Below are positions 48,222-57,121 of a stretch of 64,000 nucleotides of DNA, piece by piece. Both the position numbers and the translations under genes were made by a program. This stretch comes from Acidobacteriota bacterium (GTDB lineage: Bacteria; Acidobacteriota; Blastocatellia; Pyrinomonadales; Pyrinomonadaceae). The stretch lies in NCBI GenBank assembly GCA_019639115.1, contig JAHBSM010000002.1, positions 62,001-126,000 of the forward strand, in the 5' to 3' direction. Every line of letters starts with the position of its first letter. Positions within the stretch are counted from its first letter, which is position 1. The notes beneath the pieces were generated by a model. The model did no database searches and was not told where the DNA came from. It was given only the letters and a program-made list of their open reading frames with translations.

Positions 48222-49330
48222 TCTCCAATTGCAAGGGTCACGATGACCTTAGTGCCAATGCCGTTGTCGCCCTCGGTTATGACTATACTTCCGTTCTGGC
48301 CCTCGGCCAGCCCTTTTGCGATAGCAAGACCCAGCCCGAGCCCGCCGTGCCGGCCGCTTGCCCCGCGAGTGAATTTCTCAAATACACGTTCGCGCATCTC
48401 GACCGGAATGCCCTGCCCTTGATCATTGACGGAAACTTCGACCCCGTTGTCGGAGCGTCGAGCCGTGATCGTGATCTTGGTGCCGTCCGGCGAGTACTTC
48501 ACGGCGTTGTCGAGCAGATTGAATATAACCTCTGCAACGGCTCGCGCATCCGCCTTGACCAGCGGCAGGTCTGCGTCGGTTCGTACAGTGATCCTATGTT
48601 CTCCCGCCAGGCTCTCGGCTCGGACAATGGCCGCCGCGATCGCTTCTTCCACCGACGAGAGCGAGCCGGTCGAGAGCGTCCCGCCGGACTCTACCCTCGC
48701 AAGCTCGACCATGCCTTCAATGAACTTATTTAGCCGGTCGGTCTCCTCGTTGATGATATCAAGGAACTCCTTGCGTCCCCGGCTGTCGAGCTCGATCGTC
48801 CGATGACCGCCCTCGCTGTCGAGGAGCGTTGTGACCGACGCCTTTATCGAGGTCAGTGGTGTCCGCAGGTCGTGCGTCACCGCGTCGAGCAAAGCGGATT
48901 TCATCTTCTCGCTCTGTCGCAGGGCTTCGGTCTTTGCCGCTTCGTCAAATGCCACCTGAAGCTCGTTGTAAAGTTCCTTTGATTCGTCGGCCCTGCGTTT
49001 CGCAAATGCTGACAGTTCGCCTGCTATGACCGCAGTTATCGTAAATGCAGCCCACGCAACCAGATTCTGCGGGTCCGCAATGGTCCACGTCCGGATCGGC
49101 GGCAGAAAAAAGAAATTGAAGCAAAGCATCGCAGCCAACGAGGCCGCCAGTGCCGGATTGCGTCCGAGGAAAGTCGCCGAGATCAGGATCGTAAGGAGCA
49201 GGCCGAGCGCCACGGTCGTAGGATTGACCCGGTCACCCATTTCCAGCATCACAAAGGTGACCAACAGCACCGCGGCCACCGAAATACCCAAAGCCGCAAT
49301 CCGGGACCCGAACCTGCGAACGTTACTCAT
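48218..49330 (-). CDS. KdpD C-terminal half: DUF4118 membrane histidine kinase
   Basis: 370 residues. Four membrane segments form the DUF4118 domain (VAAVLLVTFVMLEM, VALGLLLTILISATFLG, AALAASL/AMLCFNFFFLPP, LVAWAAFTITAVIAGELSA). HisKA follows directly with the histidine in DAVTHDLRTPLTSIKA; the GAF domain found in full-length KdpD is missing. The ATPase domain has NLLDNAVKYSPDG and GGLGLGLAIAKGL. It overlaps glyS and kdpE by 4 bp at each end. Together with the protein at 41365-42549 it makes up a divided KdpD. Confidence 0.92.
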   Translation of the reverse strand: MSNVRRFGSRIAALGISVAAVLLVTFVMLEMGDRVNPTTVALGLLLTILISATFLGRNPALAASLAAMLCFNFFFLPPIRTWTIADPQNLVAWAAFTITAVIAGELSAFAKRRADESKELYNELQVAFDEAAKTEALRQSEKMKSALLDAVTHDLRTPLTSIKASVTTLLDSEGGHRTIELDSRGRKEFLDIINEETDRLNKFIEGMVELARVESGGTLSTGSLSSVEEAIAAAIVRAESLAGEHRITVRTDADLPLVKADARAVAEVIFNLLDNAVKYSPDGTKITITARRSDNGVEVSVNDQGQGIPVEMRERVFEKFTRGASGRHGGLGLGLAIAKGLAEGQNGSIVITEGDNGIGTKVIVTLAIGE

Positions 49331-50718
49331 TTGCTAAGCCGGTCATTGAGATAGCTCGCGAGAGCATCAACAGCGATACGTTCCTGTTCCCAAGTGTCGC
49401 GATGGCGAACCGTGACCGCATTGTCCTCGAGCGATTCGTGATCGACCGTGACGCAGAACGGCGTGCCTATTTCGTCCTGGCGGGCGTACAGTTTTCCTAT
49501 TCCGCCGGTGTCGTCATAAACGGCCCGCATCGTTCGCTGCAGATCCTTTCTGATCGCCTTTGCCATCTCCACGATCTCAGGTTTGTTCTTAGCGAGCGGC
49601 AGCACCGCAGCCTTGATAGGAGCAAGTTCGGGTTTGAGCTTGAGCATGACCCGCGTCTCGCCTTTGTCATTGGTTCGCTCCTCGTAGGCGTCCATCATCA
49701 CGGCAAGCAAAGTGCGGTTGACGCCGATCGACGGCTCGATACAGTAAGGATAGAATCGCTCGTTCGTCGCCGGATCGAAATACGAGAGGTCTTCGGTCGA
49801 ATCGGGATTGATCCGCTTACCTTCGCTGTCCTCGGGCTTCTTGGAATGGACTCGAAGATCGTAATCTGTCCTGTTGGCTATACCAAGAAGCTCGTCGAAC
49901 TGCTTCTCTTCATCTTCGCGTTCGGGAAAGAACCTGTAGAGAAGATCTACGGTCCGATCGCTGTAATGCGCCAATTCCGCTTTCGACTGTTCGTAGTGTT
50001 TGATATTCTCCGATCGAATTCCGATGGAATCGAGAAACGCGTCGTAGGCATCGATCCACTCTTGATGGATCCTGGGAGCATCCTCGGGCCTGCAGAAATA
50101 TTCGATCTCCATTTGTTCGAACTCACGCGTCCGAAATATGAAATTGCCGGGCGTGACCTCATTCCTGAACGCCTTTCCGATCTGAGCGATGCCGAACGGC
50201 AGTTTTCGCCGCGATGTATCGAGCACGTTCTTGAAATTTATAAATATCCCTTGTGCGGTCTCGGGCCTCAGATATGCAAGCGCCGTCGGGTCGTCGTCGG
50301 CTGAGGCAGCACCGACCGTCGTCCGGAACATCAGGTTGAACGCCCGCGATTCGGTCAGGTTGGTCGAGCCGCAATTCGAACACACCGGCCTTCCACCCGC
50401 ATCGCGATCGAGCTTGTCCTCGCGCAGCCTCGTCTTGCATTCGCGGCAATCGACCAGCGGATCGGAGAACGTATCCTCGTGGCCGGAGTATTTCCACACG
50501 AGCCGGTTTTGGATGATCGCTGAATCGACACCTTCGATGTCGTCGCGTTCGTACACCGCCCAACGCCACCACGCCTGTTTTATGTTATTCGCCAGCTCGA
50601 CACCGAGCGGGCCATAATCCCACGACGAACCGAGCCCTCCGTAGAGCTCGGATGCAGGAAAAACGAATCCTCGGCGCTTGGCCAGCGATACTATGGTCTC
50701 GATATTTGGTGCTGACAT
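49327..50718 (-). CDS. glyS: Glycyl-tRNA synthetase, single-chain dimeric type
   Basis: 463 residues, class II. It starts with RRGFVFPASELYGGLGSSWDYGP. A zinc-type CxxC pair occurs twice (CRECKTR and CSNCGS). Motif 2 is FRNEVTPGNFIFRTREFEQMEIEYF, and motif 3 is close to EPSIGVNRTLLAVM. The anticodon-binding domain follows. This is the alpha2 type, not the alpha/beta tetramer. Its stop overlaps the start of the Kdp sensor kinase (ATGA), an unusual pairing. Confidence 0.97.
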   Translation of the reverse strand: MSAPNIETIVSLAKRRGFVFPASELYGGLGSSWDYGPLGVELANNIKQAWWRWAVYERDDIEGVDSAIIQNRLVWKYSGHEDTFSDPLVDCRECKTRLREDKLDRDAGGRPVCSNCGSTNLTESRAFNLMFRTTVGAASADDDPTALAYLRPETAQGIFINFKNVLDTSRRKLPFGIAQIGKAFRNEVTPGNFIFRTREFEQMEIEYFCRPEDAPRIHQEWIDAYDAFLDSIGIRSENIKHYEQSKAELAHYSDRTVDLLYRFFPEREDEEKQFDELLGIANRTDYDLRVHSKKPEDSEGKRINPDSTEDLSYFDPATNERFYPYCIEPSIGVNRTLLAVMMDAYEERTNDKGETRVMLKLKPELAPIKAAVLPLAKNKPEIVEMAKAIRKDLQRTMRAVYDDTGGIGKLYARQDEIGTPFCVTVDHESLEDNAVTVRHRDTWEQERIAVDALASYLNDRLSK

Positions 50719-50763
50719 ATAAAAATGTGCGTTCGCAGCGAACTGCGGAGCCTGAAGGGAAAG

Positions 50764-50792
50764 ATTTTAGCAGTTTGTATCCGCCAATTCAT
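50764..50792 (-). promoter_or_regulatory. Candidate promoter of glyS
   Basis: On the minus strand TAAAAT (50764-50769) is a 5/6 match to -10, with ATGAAT (3/6) 17 bp upstream. The start point would be about 40 nt before glyS. Only the -10 is good. Confidence 0.35.
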
Positions 50793-50831
50793 ATTTACGC
50801 GGCTCGACGCGGCCGCATTCGTTCAACTTAC

Positions 50832-50865
50832 AAAAAAAAGCTGTCCCGTGTGATCGGGACAGCTT
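50832..50865 (-). terminator. Strong rho-independent terminator
   Basis: On the minus strand a perfect 10-bp stem AAGCTGTCCC / GGGACAGCTT with an 8-nt loop is followed by a run of eight or more T. It ends the secreted-protein unit 28 bp after its last stop and insulates glyS. Confidence 0.95.
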
Positions 50866-50892
50866 ACAGGCGGTTCACAGGTGATGTGTGAC

Positions 50893-51852
50893 CTAATCGA
50901 AGGTCGGCGGCTCGGCTCCGGTCGGGACGATCACCAGTTCGTAGGTCGTCCTGGGCCTCGGGCTGCCCCTCACTATTTGGATCCTTCGCGGATCGAGTCC
51001 GCGGTTTCGCACCATATAGTCAAGTGCCCGTTTCGACAGCCTTTCGTAAGTATTTCTAGTCGTGCTGGCCTTGTCCGTGCCCGGATAGATGATCACATAG
51101 AGCATCGCATTCGGGATGTTCTGGACCTGAATGACGCAGTTGTCGAGACGTGCCTTGTCGTCGTCGGCCGAACGTGATTCAAATTCGTCGCAGCGGATCA
51201 TGGTCGGCCTTTCAGGCTTGCGATCTACATCGGTAGGCACCGAGATGACCTGGCGGCAGCGATTGTCATAGACGTCATCGTTGACATCGAGTTCCGCGTT
51301 GATCGTACGGCCGCCCAGCCCCGCAGAATCGATCGTGATCGTCGGCGTACCTTGTCCGCTGACCACCCGCACCCAATCGGGCGATACGCGCCACTGATAT
51401 TTGACAGGTATTGGCGATGCGACATCGGGAACGGCCGCAAATGTCACCATATCGCCCTCGACCACACGGTCGGGGCCCTCGAGATGGAATCGATACGGAC
51501 AATTCTTGGTAATGATCTCTTCGATCGATTTTAGGCAGACGCAGTGTTTCAGGCCGCGACGTATCTCGATCTCCTGTTTGTAGATCTTACCGCCCGGGCC
51601 GATGATCTCCAGCGTATGGAATCCGGGAGTGAGATAGATCTCGCGGCCGACGCCAACGCCGGTCATTCCCTCATCGTTACCGTCGATCCTCATCGGATAA
51701 GCAACGGGTGATGTTTTGACGCTCAGTATTCCCTCGGTCTTCAGCCGCTTGTCACGATTGCGATCGCCGCCCGCGAATACGCTCGACGCACCGATCAATA
51801 CGGCAAACGCCGCGAGTATCACAAATCTGATCCTGCTGTTTCGCATTTTCAT
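50893..51852 (-). CDS. Secreted PEGA-like protein with C-terminal OmpA-like segment
   Basis: 319 residues with a signal peptide (VILAAFAVLIGASSVFAGG). Residues about 40-100 look like a PEGA domain: ILSVKTSPVAYPMRIDG, LTPGFHTLEI. Next is an Ig-like or PKD-like beta domain (PYRFHLEGPDRVVEGDMVTFAAVP, YQWRVSPDW). The C-terminal part (NIPNAMLYVIIYPG, RALDYMVRNRGLDPRRIQIVRG) resembles the peptide-binding fold of OmpA C-terminal domains. GAGGA lies before two close ATGs; the second (51846) has the better spacing. The first 100 bp overlap the preceding PEP-CTERM frame. Confidence 0.78.
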   Translation of the reverse strand: MKMRNSRIRFVILAAFAVLIGASSVFAGGDRNRDKRLKTEGILSVKTSPVAYPMRIDGNDEGMTGVGVGREIYLTPGFHTLEIIGPGGKIYKQEIEIRRGLKHCVCLKSIEEIITKNCPYRFHLEGPDRVVEGDMVTFAAVPDVASPIPVKYQWRVSPDWVRVVSGQGTPTITIDSAGLGGRTINAELDVNDDVYDNRCRQVISVPTDVDRKPERPTMIRCDEFESRSADDDKARLDNCVIQVQNIPNAMLYVIIYPGTDKASTTRNTYERLSKRALDYMVRNRGLDPRRIQIVRGSPRPRTTYELVIVPTGAEPPTFD

Positions 51853-52609
51853 CTTCCTCTAATGTCTCCGCACCGCATCGGCACCGAGGTCTTGTCCGAA
51901 CATTGTCTCGGGGCCATCGAACCGGGTCCGACGGCCCGCGGACATAATATCGCAGTTGACCGCTTTCGTCACTGTCAGCCGACGAACCCTTTCGCAATCG
52001 GCGACGGGCCGCAAGCCCCACTCCGGCTAGTCCTGTGCCGAAGAGAAGTATCGTGATCGGCTCGGGAACCGGTTCAGGCGGCGTCGGCGTCGGCGTTATC
52101 GGCGGGGTCGGCGTCACCGTCGGCGTCGCGGTCGGCGTTGGCGTCGGCGTTATCGTCGGCGTCGGTGTGGTCGGCGTCGTCGGTGTCGGCGTCGGCGTAT
52201 CCTTTTTGTTCTTTATCAGGATAAAAGCGACGGGGATCGCTGCGAGTCCGAGAAGTGCCCATTTCGGGAACTTTCGCTCCTTGTCAGGCTCGATCTGATC
52301 GCAGTCGCAGACCTCGTCTTCGACTATGTCGGTCCGTGTCTCCGTGATGACGCGTGTGTCCTGGGTCGGCTTCTGATCCTTCTTTTTCTTATCATCATCG
52401 CCATCGTCGATGCCGATAACGATGCCGCTGTACGGGCTGGCGACGCGCAGGCGTGCGAAGTTGAAGCTCTCGCCCTTAGCGGGATGAGCATTCATTACCT
52501 GGACCACTTGGTCAAAACGTATAGGTCCGGCCGAAACGCGGCTGAAGCCCGCAAACACTGCCAACAGGCAGAGCGCCGATAAGAACGGTCTAAGATTCGA
52601 GTTTCTCAT
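51752..52609 (-). CDS. PEP-CTERM-type exported protein with internal TP repeat; C-terminus possibly frameshifted
   Basis: The frame encodes 285 residues. A signal peptide (1-27) is followed by an acidic linker, a hydrophobic segment (WALLGLAAIPVAFILI) and a threonine-proline repeat. The sorting signal is PEPVPEPITILLFG then TGLAGVGLAARRRLRK, the PEP, helix and basic end of exosortase substrates. Normal substrates stop here. This frame instead runs about 75 residues more, in poor-quality arginine-rich sequence that overlaps the next gene by 101 bp. A one-base shift just after RRRLRK would meet a TGA within a few codons. A real extension or a frameshift are both possible. Confidence 0.75.
   Translation of the reverse strand: MRNSNLRPFLSALCLLAVFAGFSRVSAGPIRFDQVVQVMNAHPAKGESFNFARLRVASPYSGIVIGIDDGDDDKKKKDQKPTQDTRVITETRTDIVEDEVCDCDQIEPDKERKFPKWALLGLAAIPVAFILIKNKKDTPTPTPTTPTTPTPTITPTPTPTATPTVTPTPPITPTPTPPEPVPEPITILLFGTGLAGVGLAARRRLRKGSSADSDESGQLRYYVRGPSDPVRWPRDNVRTRPRCRCGAETLEEDENAKQQDQICDTRGVCRIDRCVERIRGRRSQS
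52078..52199 (-). repeat. GTCGGC-type simple repeat encoding a Thr-Pro linker
   Basis: Degenerate hexamers GTCGGC/GTTGGC/GTCGGT repeat through about 120 bp on the plus strand, coding (TP)n with occasional A, V or I on the minus strand. Such tracts expand and contract, and the nearby reading-frame problem may be related. Confidence 0.85.
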
Positions 52610-52926
52610 TTCAAGTACCTTGACAAAAAGATCCCAGCGAAAGAAATACCTTTCACAGTTCGGTTGGCACTCTCAATGTGAACTGAAATTTTGGGGCAGG
52701 TGAAAAAAATAACAGTAAGTGCAGGCAAATGCAAGTACTTAGTCGCTTTTTTTAACCATCAAGCCGCCAAAATCGCGGTATTTCTATGATGTCGGTGGGA
52801 AAATATGACCAATTCCGCAGGATTTCCAGGATATTTCGGACTTTTTTTGATCACCGGAAGAAAAAAAGGACCGGCTGCCACAGTAAAGTGACAACCGGCC
52901 CGGCATTCCAAAATTTGCGTATCGAT
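52610..52926. other. Intergenic region between pnp and the PEP-CTERM gene
   Basis: 317 bp without a supported gene. The left part is the leader of the PEP-CTERM gene (minus strand), AT-rich, with a quasi-palindrome around AAGTGCA...TGCAAGTACTT (52715-52741). The right part contains the pnp terminator. I found no convincing sigma70 or sigma54 promoter. Confidence 0.6.
52861..52901 (-). terminator. Rho-independent terminator of pnp
   Basis: On the minus strand a 14-bp stem GGGCCGGTTGTCAC / GTGGCAGCCGGTCC (three G-U pairs) with a 6-nt loop is followed by TTTTTTT, 26 bp after the pnp stop. Confidence 0.95.
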
Positions 52927-55050
52927 CTATTCGGCTTCGCCGCCGGCCTTTGCCTTTTCTTCGGCGATGACGGCCTTTCGCGACAATTTGATCTTGTTGC
53001 CTTCCTTACCGATACATTTGACGAGGATCTGCTGGCCTTCCTTCAGTTCGTCCCTTACGTCCTTGACCCGGCGATCCGAGATCTCCGAGATGTGAAGAAG
53101 TCCGTCGAGTCCGGGCATGATCTCAACGAATGCGCCGAAATCAACGATCCTCGAGACCGTTCCGAGATAGGTCTCGCCGATCTCAGCCTCGGCCGTCAGA
53201 GCCCTGATGCGGGCGATCGCTTCCTGTGCCGCTTCGCCGTCGGCGGTCGCGATTAGGATCGTACCGTCGTCCTCGACGTCGATCTTGGCTCCGGTCTCCT
53301 CGGTCAGGGCACGGATAGTCGAGCCGCCTTTGCCGATCACGTCGCGGATCTTGTCCGGATTGATCTTGATCGTGATTATCCTCGGCGCATAGGGCGAGAT
53401 GTCCTCACGCGGCTCCTCGATGGCCTGTTTCATTATCTCGAGGATGTGAAGGCGTCCTTTTTTGGCCTGTTCGAGAGCTTCGTGCAGGATCATGGCGTTG
53501 ATGCCGCTGACCTTGATGTCCATCTGCAGGGCCGTGATGCCATCGGCTGTTCCCGTAACCTTGAAATCCATATCGCCATAGTGGTCCTCGGCTCCTGCGA
53601 TATCGGACAAGATCGCATAGCGGTTGCCCTCCATCACCAGTCCCATCGCCACACCGGCCACCGGCTTCTTGATCGGAACACCCGCATCCATCAGGCTCAG
53701 GATGCCGCCGCAGACCGTCGCCATTGACGAAGAGCCGTTCGACTCCGTGATATCCGATACGATCCTAAGCGTATAAGGGAAATCCTCTTCGCTCGGCAGT
53801 ACAGCCTCGATCGCCCGGCGTGCGAGGTTGCCGTGGCCGATCTCTCGCCGCGACGAAGAACCGAATCGTCCGGTCTCACCGACTGAATAAGGCGGAAAGT
53901 TGTAGTGCAGCATAAAGCGGCGCTTCACCTCGCCTTTCTCGAGATCGTCCATGTATTGCTCGTCCATCTTGGTGCCGAGCGTGGAGGTAACGATCGCCTG
54001 CGTCTCACCGCGCGTAAAAAGCGCTGAACCGTGGACCCGCGGCAGCCAGCCGACCTCGCAGGAAATAGGCCTGATCTCAGAGAATCGACGGCCATCGGGA
54101 CGACGCTTGTTTAGCAGCATATCGTCGCGAAAGATCTTTTCCTTGAGATGGTTGAATGCCTTGCCGGCAACAGCTCGCGTTTCCGGCTGGTCCTCAGGAA
54201 AGCTCTCAACGACCTCTTTCTTAAGCGCGTCGATGCCGGCATATACCGAAAGCTTGTCGCGGCCGGTCGAGTCGAGAGCTTCACGAAGCCGATCGGCGAA
54301 ATTCTTTTCGACCTCGGCGAGCACACCTTCATCGATGGTCGGCGGCTCGTACTGGCGCTTTGTGATCTCGAGCGCCTTGAATAGTTCTTTTTGCCAGAGA
54401 CAGACGCGTTTGATCTCGCGATGAGCGAGCATCATCGCTTCGACCATGATCTTCTCTTCTACTTCATTGGCCTCGCATTCGACCATGCAGATCGCATCTT
54501 CCGTACCGGCCACGATCAGGTTGAGTTCGCTGTCGCGACGCTCGTCATAGGTCGGATTGATCAGATATTTGCCGTCAATAAGCCCGATCCGTACGCCCGC
54601 GATAGGATCGTGGAACGGAATATCAGAGAGGTAAAGAGCACACGACGCACCCGTGATGGCGATCACGTCAGGGTCATTCTCCTGGTCGGCTGAGATCACC
54701 GAAGCAACGATCTGAGTCTCGAACCTATATCCGTCGGCGAACAACGGCCTGACGGGACGGTCGATCAAGCGGCACGTGAGCACTTCTTTCTCGCTCGGGC
54801 GGCCTTCTCGGCGGAAATAGTTACCCGGGATCCGGCCTGCCGAAAATGTGTTCTCACGATACTCAACTGTAAGAGGGAAAAAATCGAGCCCTTCTTTGGC
54901 GTGCCGAGCGGAAACTGCGGCGACCAGGAGCATCGTGTCTCCGTATCTGATCACCACCGAACCGTCTGCCTGCTTTGCAACCTTTCCTGTTTCGACGATC
55001 AGCTCGCGGTTGCCCAGCTTGATCGACTCTTTCAAATATTTCTTTGACAT
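52927..55050 (-). CDS. pnp: Polyribonucleotide nucleotidyltransferase (PNPase)
   Basis: 707 residues. It degrades RNA 3' to 5' using phosphate and is part of the degradosome in many bacteria. Two RNase PH-like domains are seen: the first with GYRFETQIVASVISADQENDPD, the second with FTRGETQAIVTSTLGT and EVLPSEEDFPYTLRIVSDI-like active-site residues. The KH domain has KIRDVIGKGGSTIRALTEETG and the S1 domain has YLGTVSRIVDFGAFVEIMPG. It follows rpsO, as in many bacteria, with a terminator between. Confidence 0.98.
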   Translation of the reverse strand: MSKKYLKESIKLGNRELIVETGKVAKQADGSVVIRYGDTMLLVAAVSARHAKEGLDFFPLTVEYRENTFSAGRIPGNYFRREGRPSEKEVLTCRLIDRPVRPLFADGYRFETQIVASVISADQENDPDVIAITGASCALYLSDIPFHDPIAGVRIGLIDGKYLINPTYDERRDSELNLIVAGTEDAICMVECEANEVEEKIMVEAMMLAHREIKRVCLWQKELFKALEITKRQYEPPTIDEGVLAEVEKNFADRLREALDSTGRDKLSVYAGIDALKKEVVESFPEDQPETRAVAGKAFNHLKEKIFRDDMLLNKRRPDGRRFSEIRPISCEVGWLPRVHGSALFTRGETQAIVTSTLGTKMDEQYMDDLEKGEVKRRFMLHYNFPPYSVGETGRFGSSSRREIGHGNLARRAIEAVLPSEEDFPYTLRIVSDITESNGSSSMATVCGGILSLMDAGVPIKKPVAGVAMGLVMEGNRYAILSDIAGAEDHYGDMDFKVTGTADGITALQMDIKVSGINAMILHEALEQAKKGRLHILEIMKQAIEEPREDISPYAPRIITIKINPDKIRDVIGKGGSTIRALTEETGAKIDVEDDGTILIATADGEAAQEAIARIRALTAEAEIGETYLGTVSRIVDFGAFVEIMPGLDGLLHISEISDRRVKDVRDELKEGQQILVKCIGKEGNKIKLSRKAVIAEEKAKAGGEAE

Positions 55051-55061
55051 TTGTTACCTAC

Positions 55062-55107
55062 AAAAAAAGAGACGGGAGAGCGCACCGTGAAGCTCTGCCG
55101 TCTCTTT
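55062..55107 (-). terminator. Terminator or attenuator between rpsO and pnp
   Basis: A perfect 10-bp stem AAAGAGACGG / CCGTCTCTTT, extended inside by AGAGC / GCTCT, is followed on the minus strand by TTTTTTT. It lies only 12-57 bp before the pnp ATG, so it could terminate rpsO transcripts or attenuate pnp. Confidence 0.85.
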
Positions 55108-55207
55108 CGTAAATCTACTTCGACGAGGCCCGAGGAATACACCGACATTGTTTGCTGTCACGTTCAGCGGCCTATGATACCCTCTTCGATCGGACCATTC
55201 TTTTTAT

Positions 55208-55225
55208 CGGGCTCGAAGAAGCCCG
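55208..55225 (-). other. Hairpin in the rpsO-pnp spacer
   Basis: A perfect 6-bp stem CGGGCT / AGCCCG with loop TCTTCG and no T tract. Together with the adjacent terminator it gives a structured rpsO-pnp spacer. In E. coli this spacer holds RNase III sites used in pnp autocontrol; a similar role here is inference. Confidence 0.45.
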
Positions 55226-55277
55226 TCGATATTCAAAATGTCGCGGGAACATCGCCCCGCGAACATTATCTAGTGTG

Positions 55278-55547
55278 CTACCTGCGCAGTCCGAGCCGCT
55301 CGATCATCTTGTGATACGAGTCGATATCGCGCTTTCGCAGGTAGTTAAGAAGCTTACGCCGCGTCGAGACCAATTTGAGCAGCCCGCGACGCGAGTTGTT
55401 GTCTTTCTTATGGATCTTGAAATGCTCGGTCAGGTCATTGATACGCCGCGTGAGCAATGCGATCTGGACCTCTGACGACCCTGTATCGCTGCCGTGTGTC
55501 TTGAAATCGTCTACTATCTTTGCTTTTACTTCTGTTGCTGTTGACAT
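55278..55547 (-). CDS. rpsO: 30S ribosomal protein S15
   Basis: 89 residues, full length. It has [23 protein letters not shown] and [33 protein letters not shown] conservation of S15, which binds 16S rRNA early in 30S assembly. It is between accC and pnp. Confidence 0.99.
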   Translation of the reverse strand: MSTATEVKAKIVDDFKTHGSDTGSSEVQIALLTRRINDLTEHFKIHKKDNNSRRGLLKLVSTRRKLLNYLRKRDIDSYHKMIERLGLRR

Positions 55548-55683
55548 TGCTTCTATCTGCTAAATCAGCCTCTCCTTTTTTACGCAGTAACCTCGATCTT
55601 ATGTCGAGAACCGCGAAAGATCACTCGAACAATTATCTCTAATTGCTCATCTAAATCTAACATAATCAAATACTAAGAGCAAT

Positions 55684-57033
55684 TTACACCTCGTATTTGA
55701 ATTCTTCCATGAACTTCGTCGAGAAGTTCCCTCGACGGAAATTTTCTTCGGCCATTATTGCACGATGAAGCGGGATCGTGGTCTTGATGCCTTCGATCAC
55801 CATCATGTCGAGAGCCCGCTGCATACGAGCGATCGCCAATTCCCTCGTCCGGGCATGGACGATCAATTTTGCGATCATCGAGTCGTAATACGGCGGCACC
55901 ATATAACCCGGATAAACGGCAGTATCGACCCTGACCCCGGGCCCTCCCGGTATGTTGAACGCCGTGATCCGTCCCGGGCTTGGAGTGAATTTGACCGGAT
56001 CCTCAGCGTTGATCCTGCACTCGATCGAATGGCCGACTATCTGGACCTCATCCTGGGTGTAGCCGATATTCTCGCCGGTCGCGATGCGCACCTGATTCCG
56101 TACTATATCCGCCAGCGTCACCATTTCCGTTACCGGATGTTCGACCTGGATGCGGGTATTCATCTCCATGAAATAGAAGCTATCGTCCTCGTCGAGCAGG
56201 AACTCGAACGTTCCGGCACTCGTGTAGCCTATCTCCTGGCAAGCCTTTACCGCGACGGCGCCCATCTGGTCGCGAAGTTCCTTTGAGATCGCGGGCGAGG
56301 GAGCCTCTTCCAATAGTTTCTGATGGCGACGCTGGATGGTGCATTCGCGTTCGCCGAGATGAATGACGTTGCCGTGTTCATCCGCCAGCACCTGTATCTC
56401 GATATGACGCGGACGCTCGATATATCGTTCGATATAGACAGCGCCGTTCTTGAATGCCGCCAGTGCTTCGGCCTGTGCGGTCTCGAGCTGGCCAACCAAC
56501 TCGCTCTCCTGCCGCACGATCCTCATCCCGCGTCCGCCGCCGCCCGCCGCAGCTTTGATGATCAGAGGAAAACCGATCTCGAGAGCGAGCCGCTTGGCTT
56601 CTTCGGCTGACTCGATAGGGTCCGGACTGCCGGGAAGTATAGGCACTCCGGCCTCCGTCATCGTCCGCCGGGCCTCGACCTTGTCGCCCATCATTGCGAT
56701 CACGTCCGGCCTCGGCCCGATGAATTTGATATTGCAATCCTCGCAGATCTTTGCGAACGTCGCCGACTCGGCCAGAAAACCGTAGCCCGGATGGACCCCG
56801 TCAACGTTCGTGATCTCAGCGGCGCTTATTATTGAGGGAATATTAAGATAGCTCTCGGCCGACGGAGCCGGCCCGATACAGACTGCCTCATCCGCAAAAC
56901 GAACATGCAGAGCCTCGCGATCCGCTTCTGAATGAACAGCAACGGTCTTTATGCCCATTTCCTTGCACGACCAGATGATACGGCAAGCTATCTCGCCTCT
57001 GTTCGCTATAAGGATCTTTTTGATCTCACGCAT
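55684..57033 (-). CDS. accC: Acetyl-CoA carboxylase biotin carboxylase subunit
   Basis: 449 residues. It carboxylates the biotin on AccB with ATP and bicarbonate, the first step of fatty acid synthesis. Motifs are [37 protein letters not shown] (ATP grasp), [20 protein letters not shown] and [18 protein letters not shown]. It follows accB after an 88-bp spacer holding a palindrome. Confidence 0.98.
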   Translation of the reverse strand: MREIKKILIANRGEIACRIIWSCKEMGIKTVAVHSEADREALHVRFADEAVCIGPAPSAESYLNIPSIISAAEITNVDGVHPGYGFLAESATFAKICEDCNIKFIGPRPDVIAMMGDKVEARRTMTEAGVPILPGSPDPIESAEEAKRLALEIGFPLIIKAAAGGGGRGMRIVRQESELVGQLETAQAEALAAFKNGAVYIERYIERPRHIEIQVLADEHGNVIHLGERECTIQRRHQKLLEEAPSPAISKELRDQMGAVAVKACQEIGYTSAGTFEFLLDEDDSFYFMEMNTRIQVEHPVTEMVTLADIVRNQVRIATGENIGYTQDEVQIVGHSIECRINAEDPVKFTPSPGRITAFNIPGGPGVRVDTAVYPGYMVPPYYDSMIAKLIVHARTRELAIARMQRALDMMVIEGIKTTIPLHRAIMAEENFRRGNFSTKFMEEFKYEV

Positions 57034-57043
57034 AAAAAGATCT

Positions 57044-57112
57044 AGCCACAGTCGTCACAGAGCAGAAAACCCGTAAGCAAATTCCCTGAACTACTCTGTA
57101 CGCTCTGTGGCT
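57044..57112. repeat. Palindromic element in the accB-accC spacer
   Basis: An outer arm AGCCACAG (57044-57051) pairs with CTGTGGCT (57105-57112). An inner ACAGAG (57057-57062) pairs with CTCTGT (57094-57099). The core CTCTGTGGC also occurs in the adk-secY spacer palindrome, suggesting a small dispersed repeat. Confidence 0.6.
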
Positions 57113-57121
57113 GGGCCCGGC

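Noticed and set aside
52078..52199. Regular short repeats that might suggest a CRISPR array
   Set aside because: The units are 6-bp degenerate coding repeats for Thr-Pro without spacers; no CRISPR-like repeat or cas gene exists in the window.
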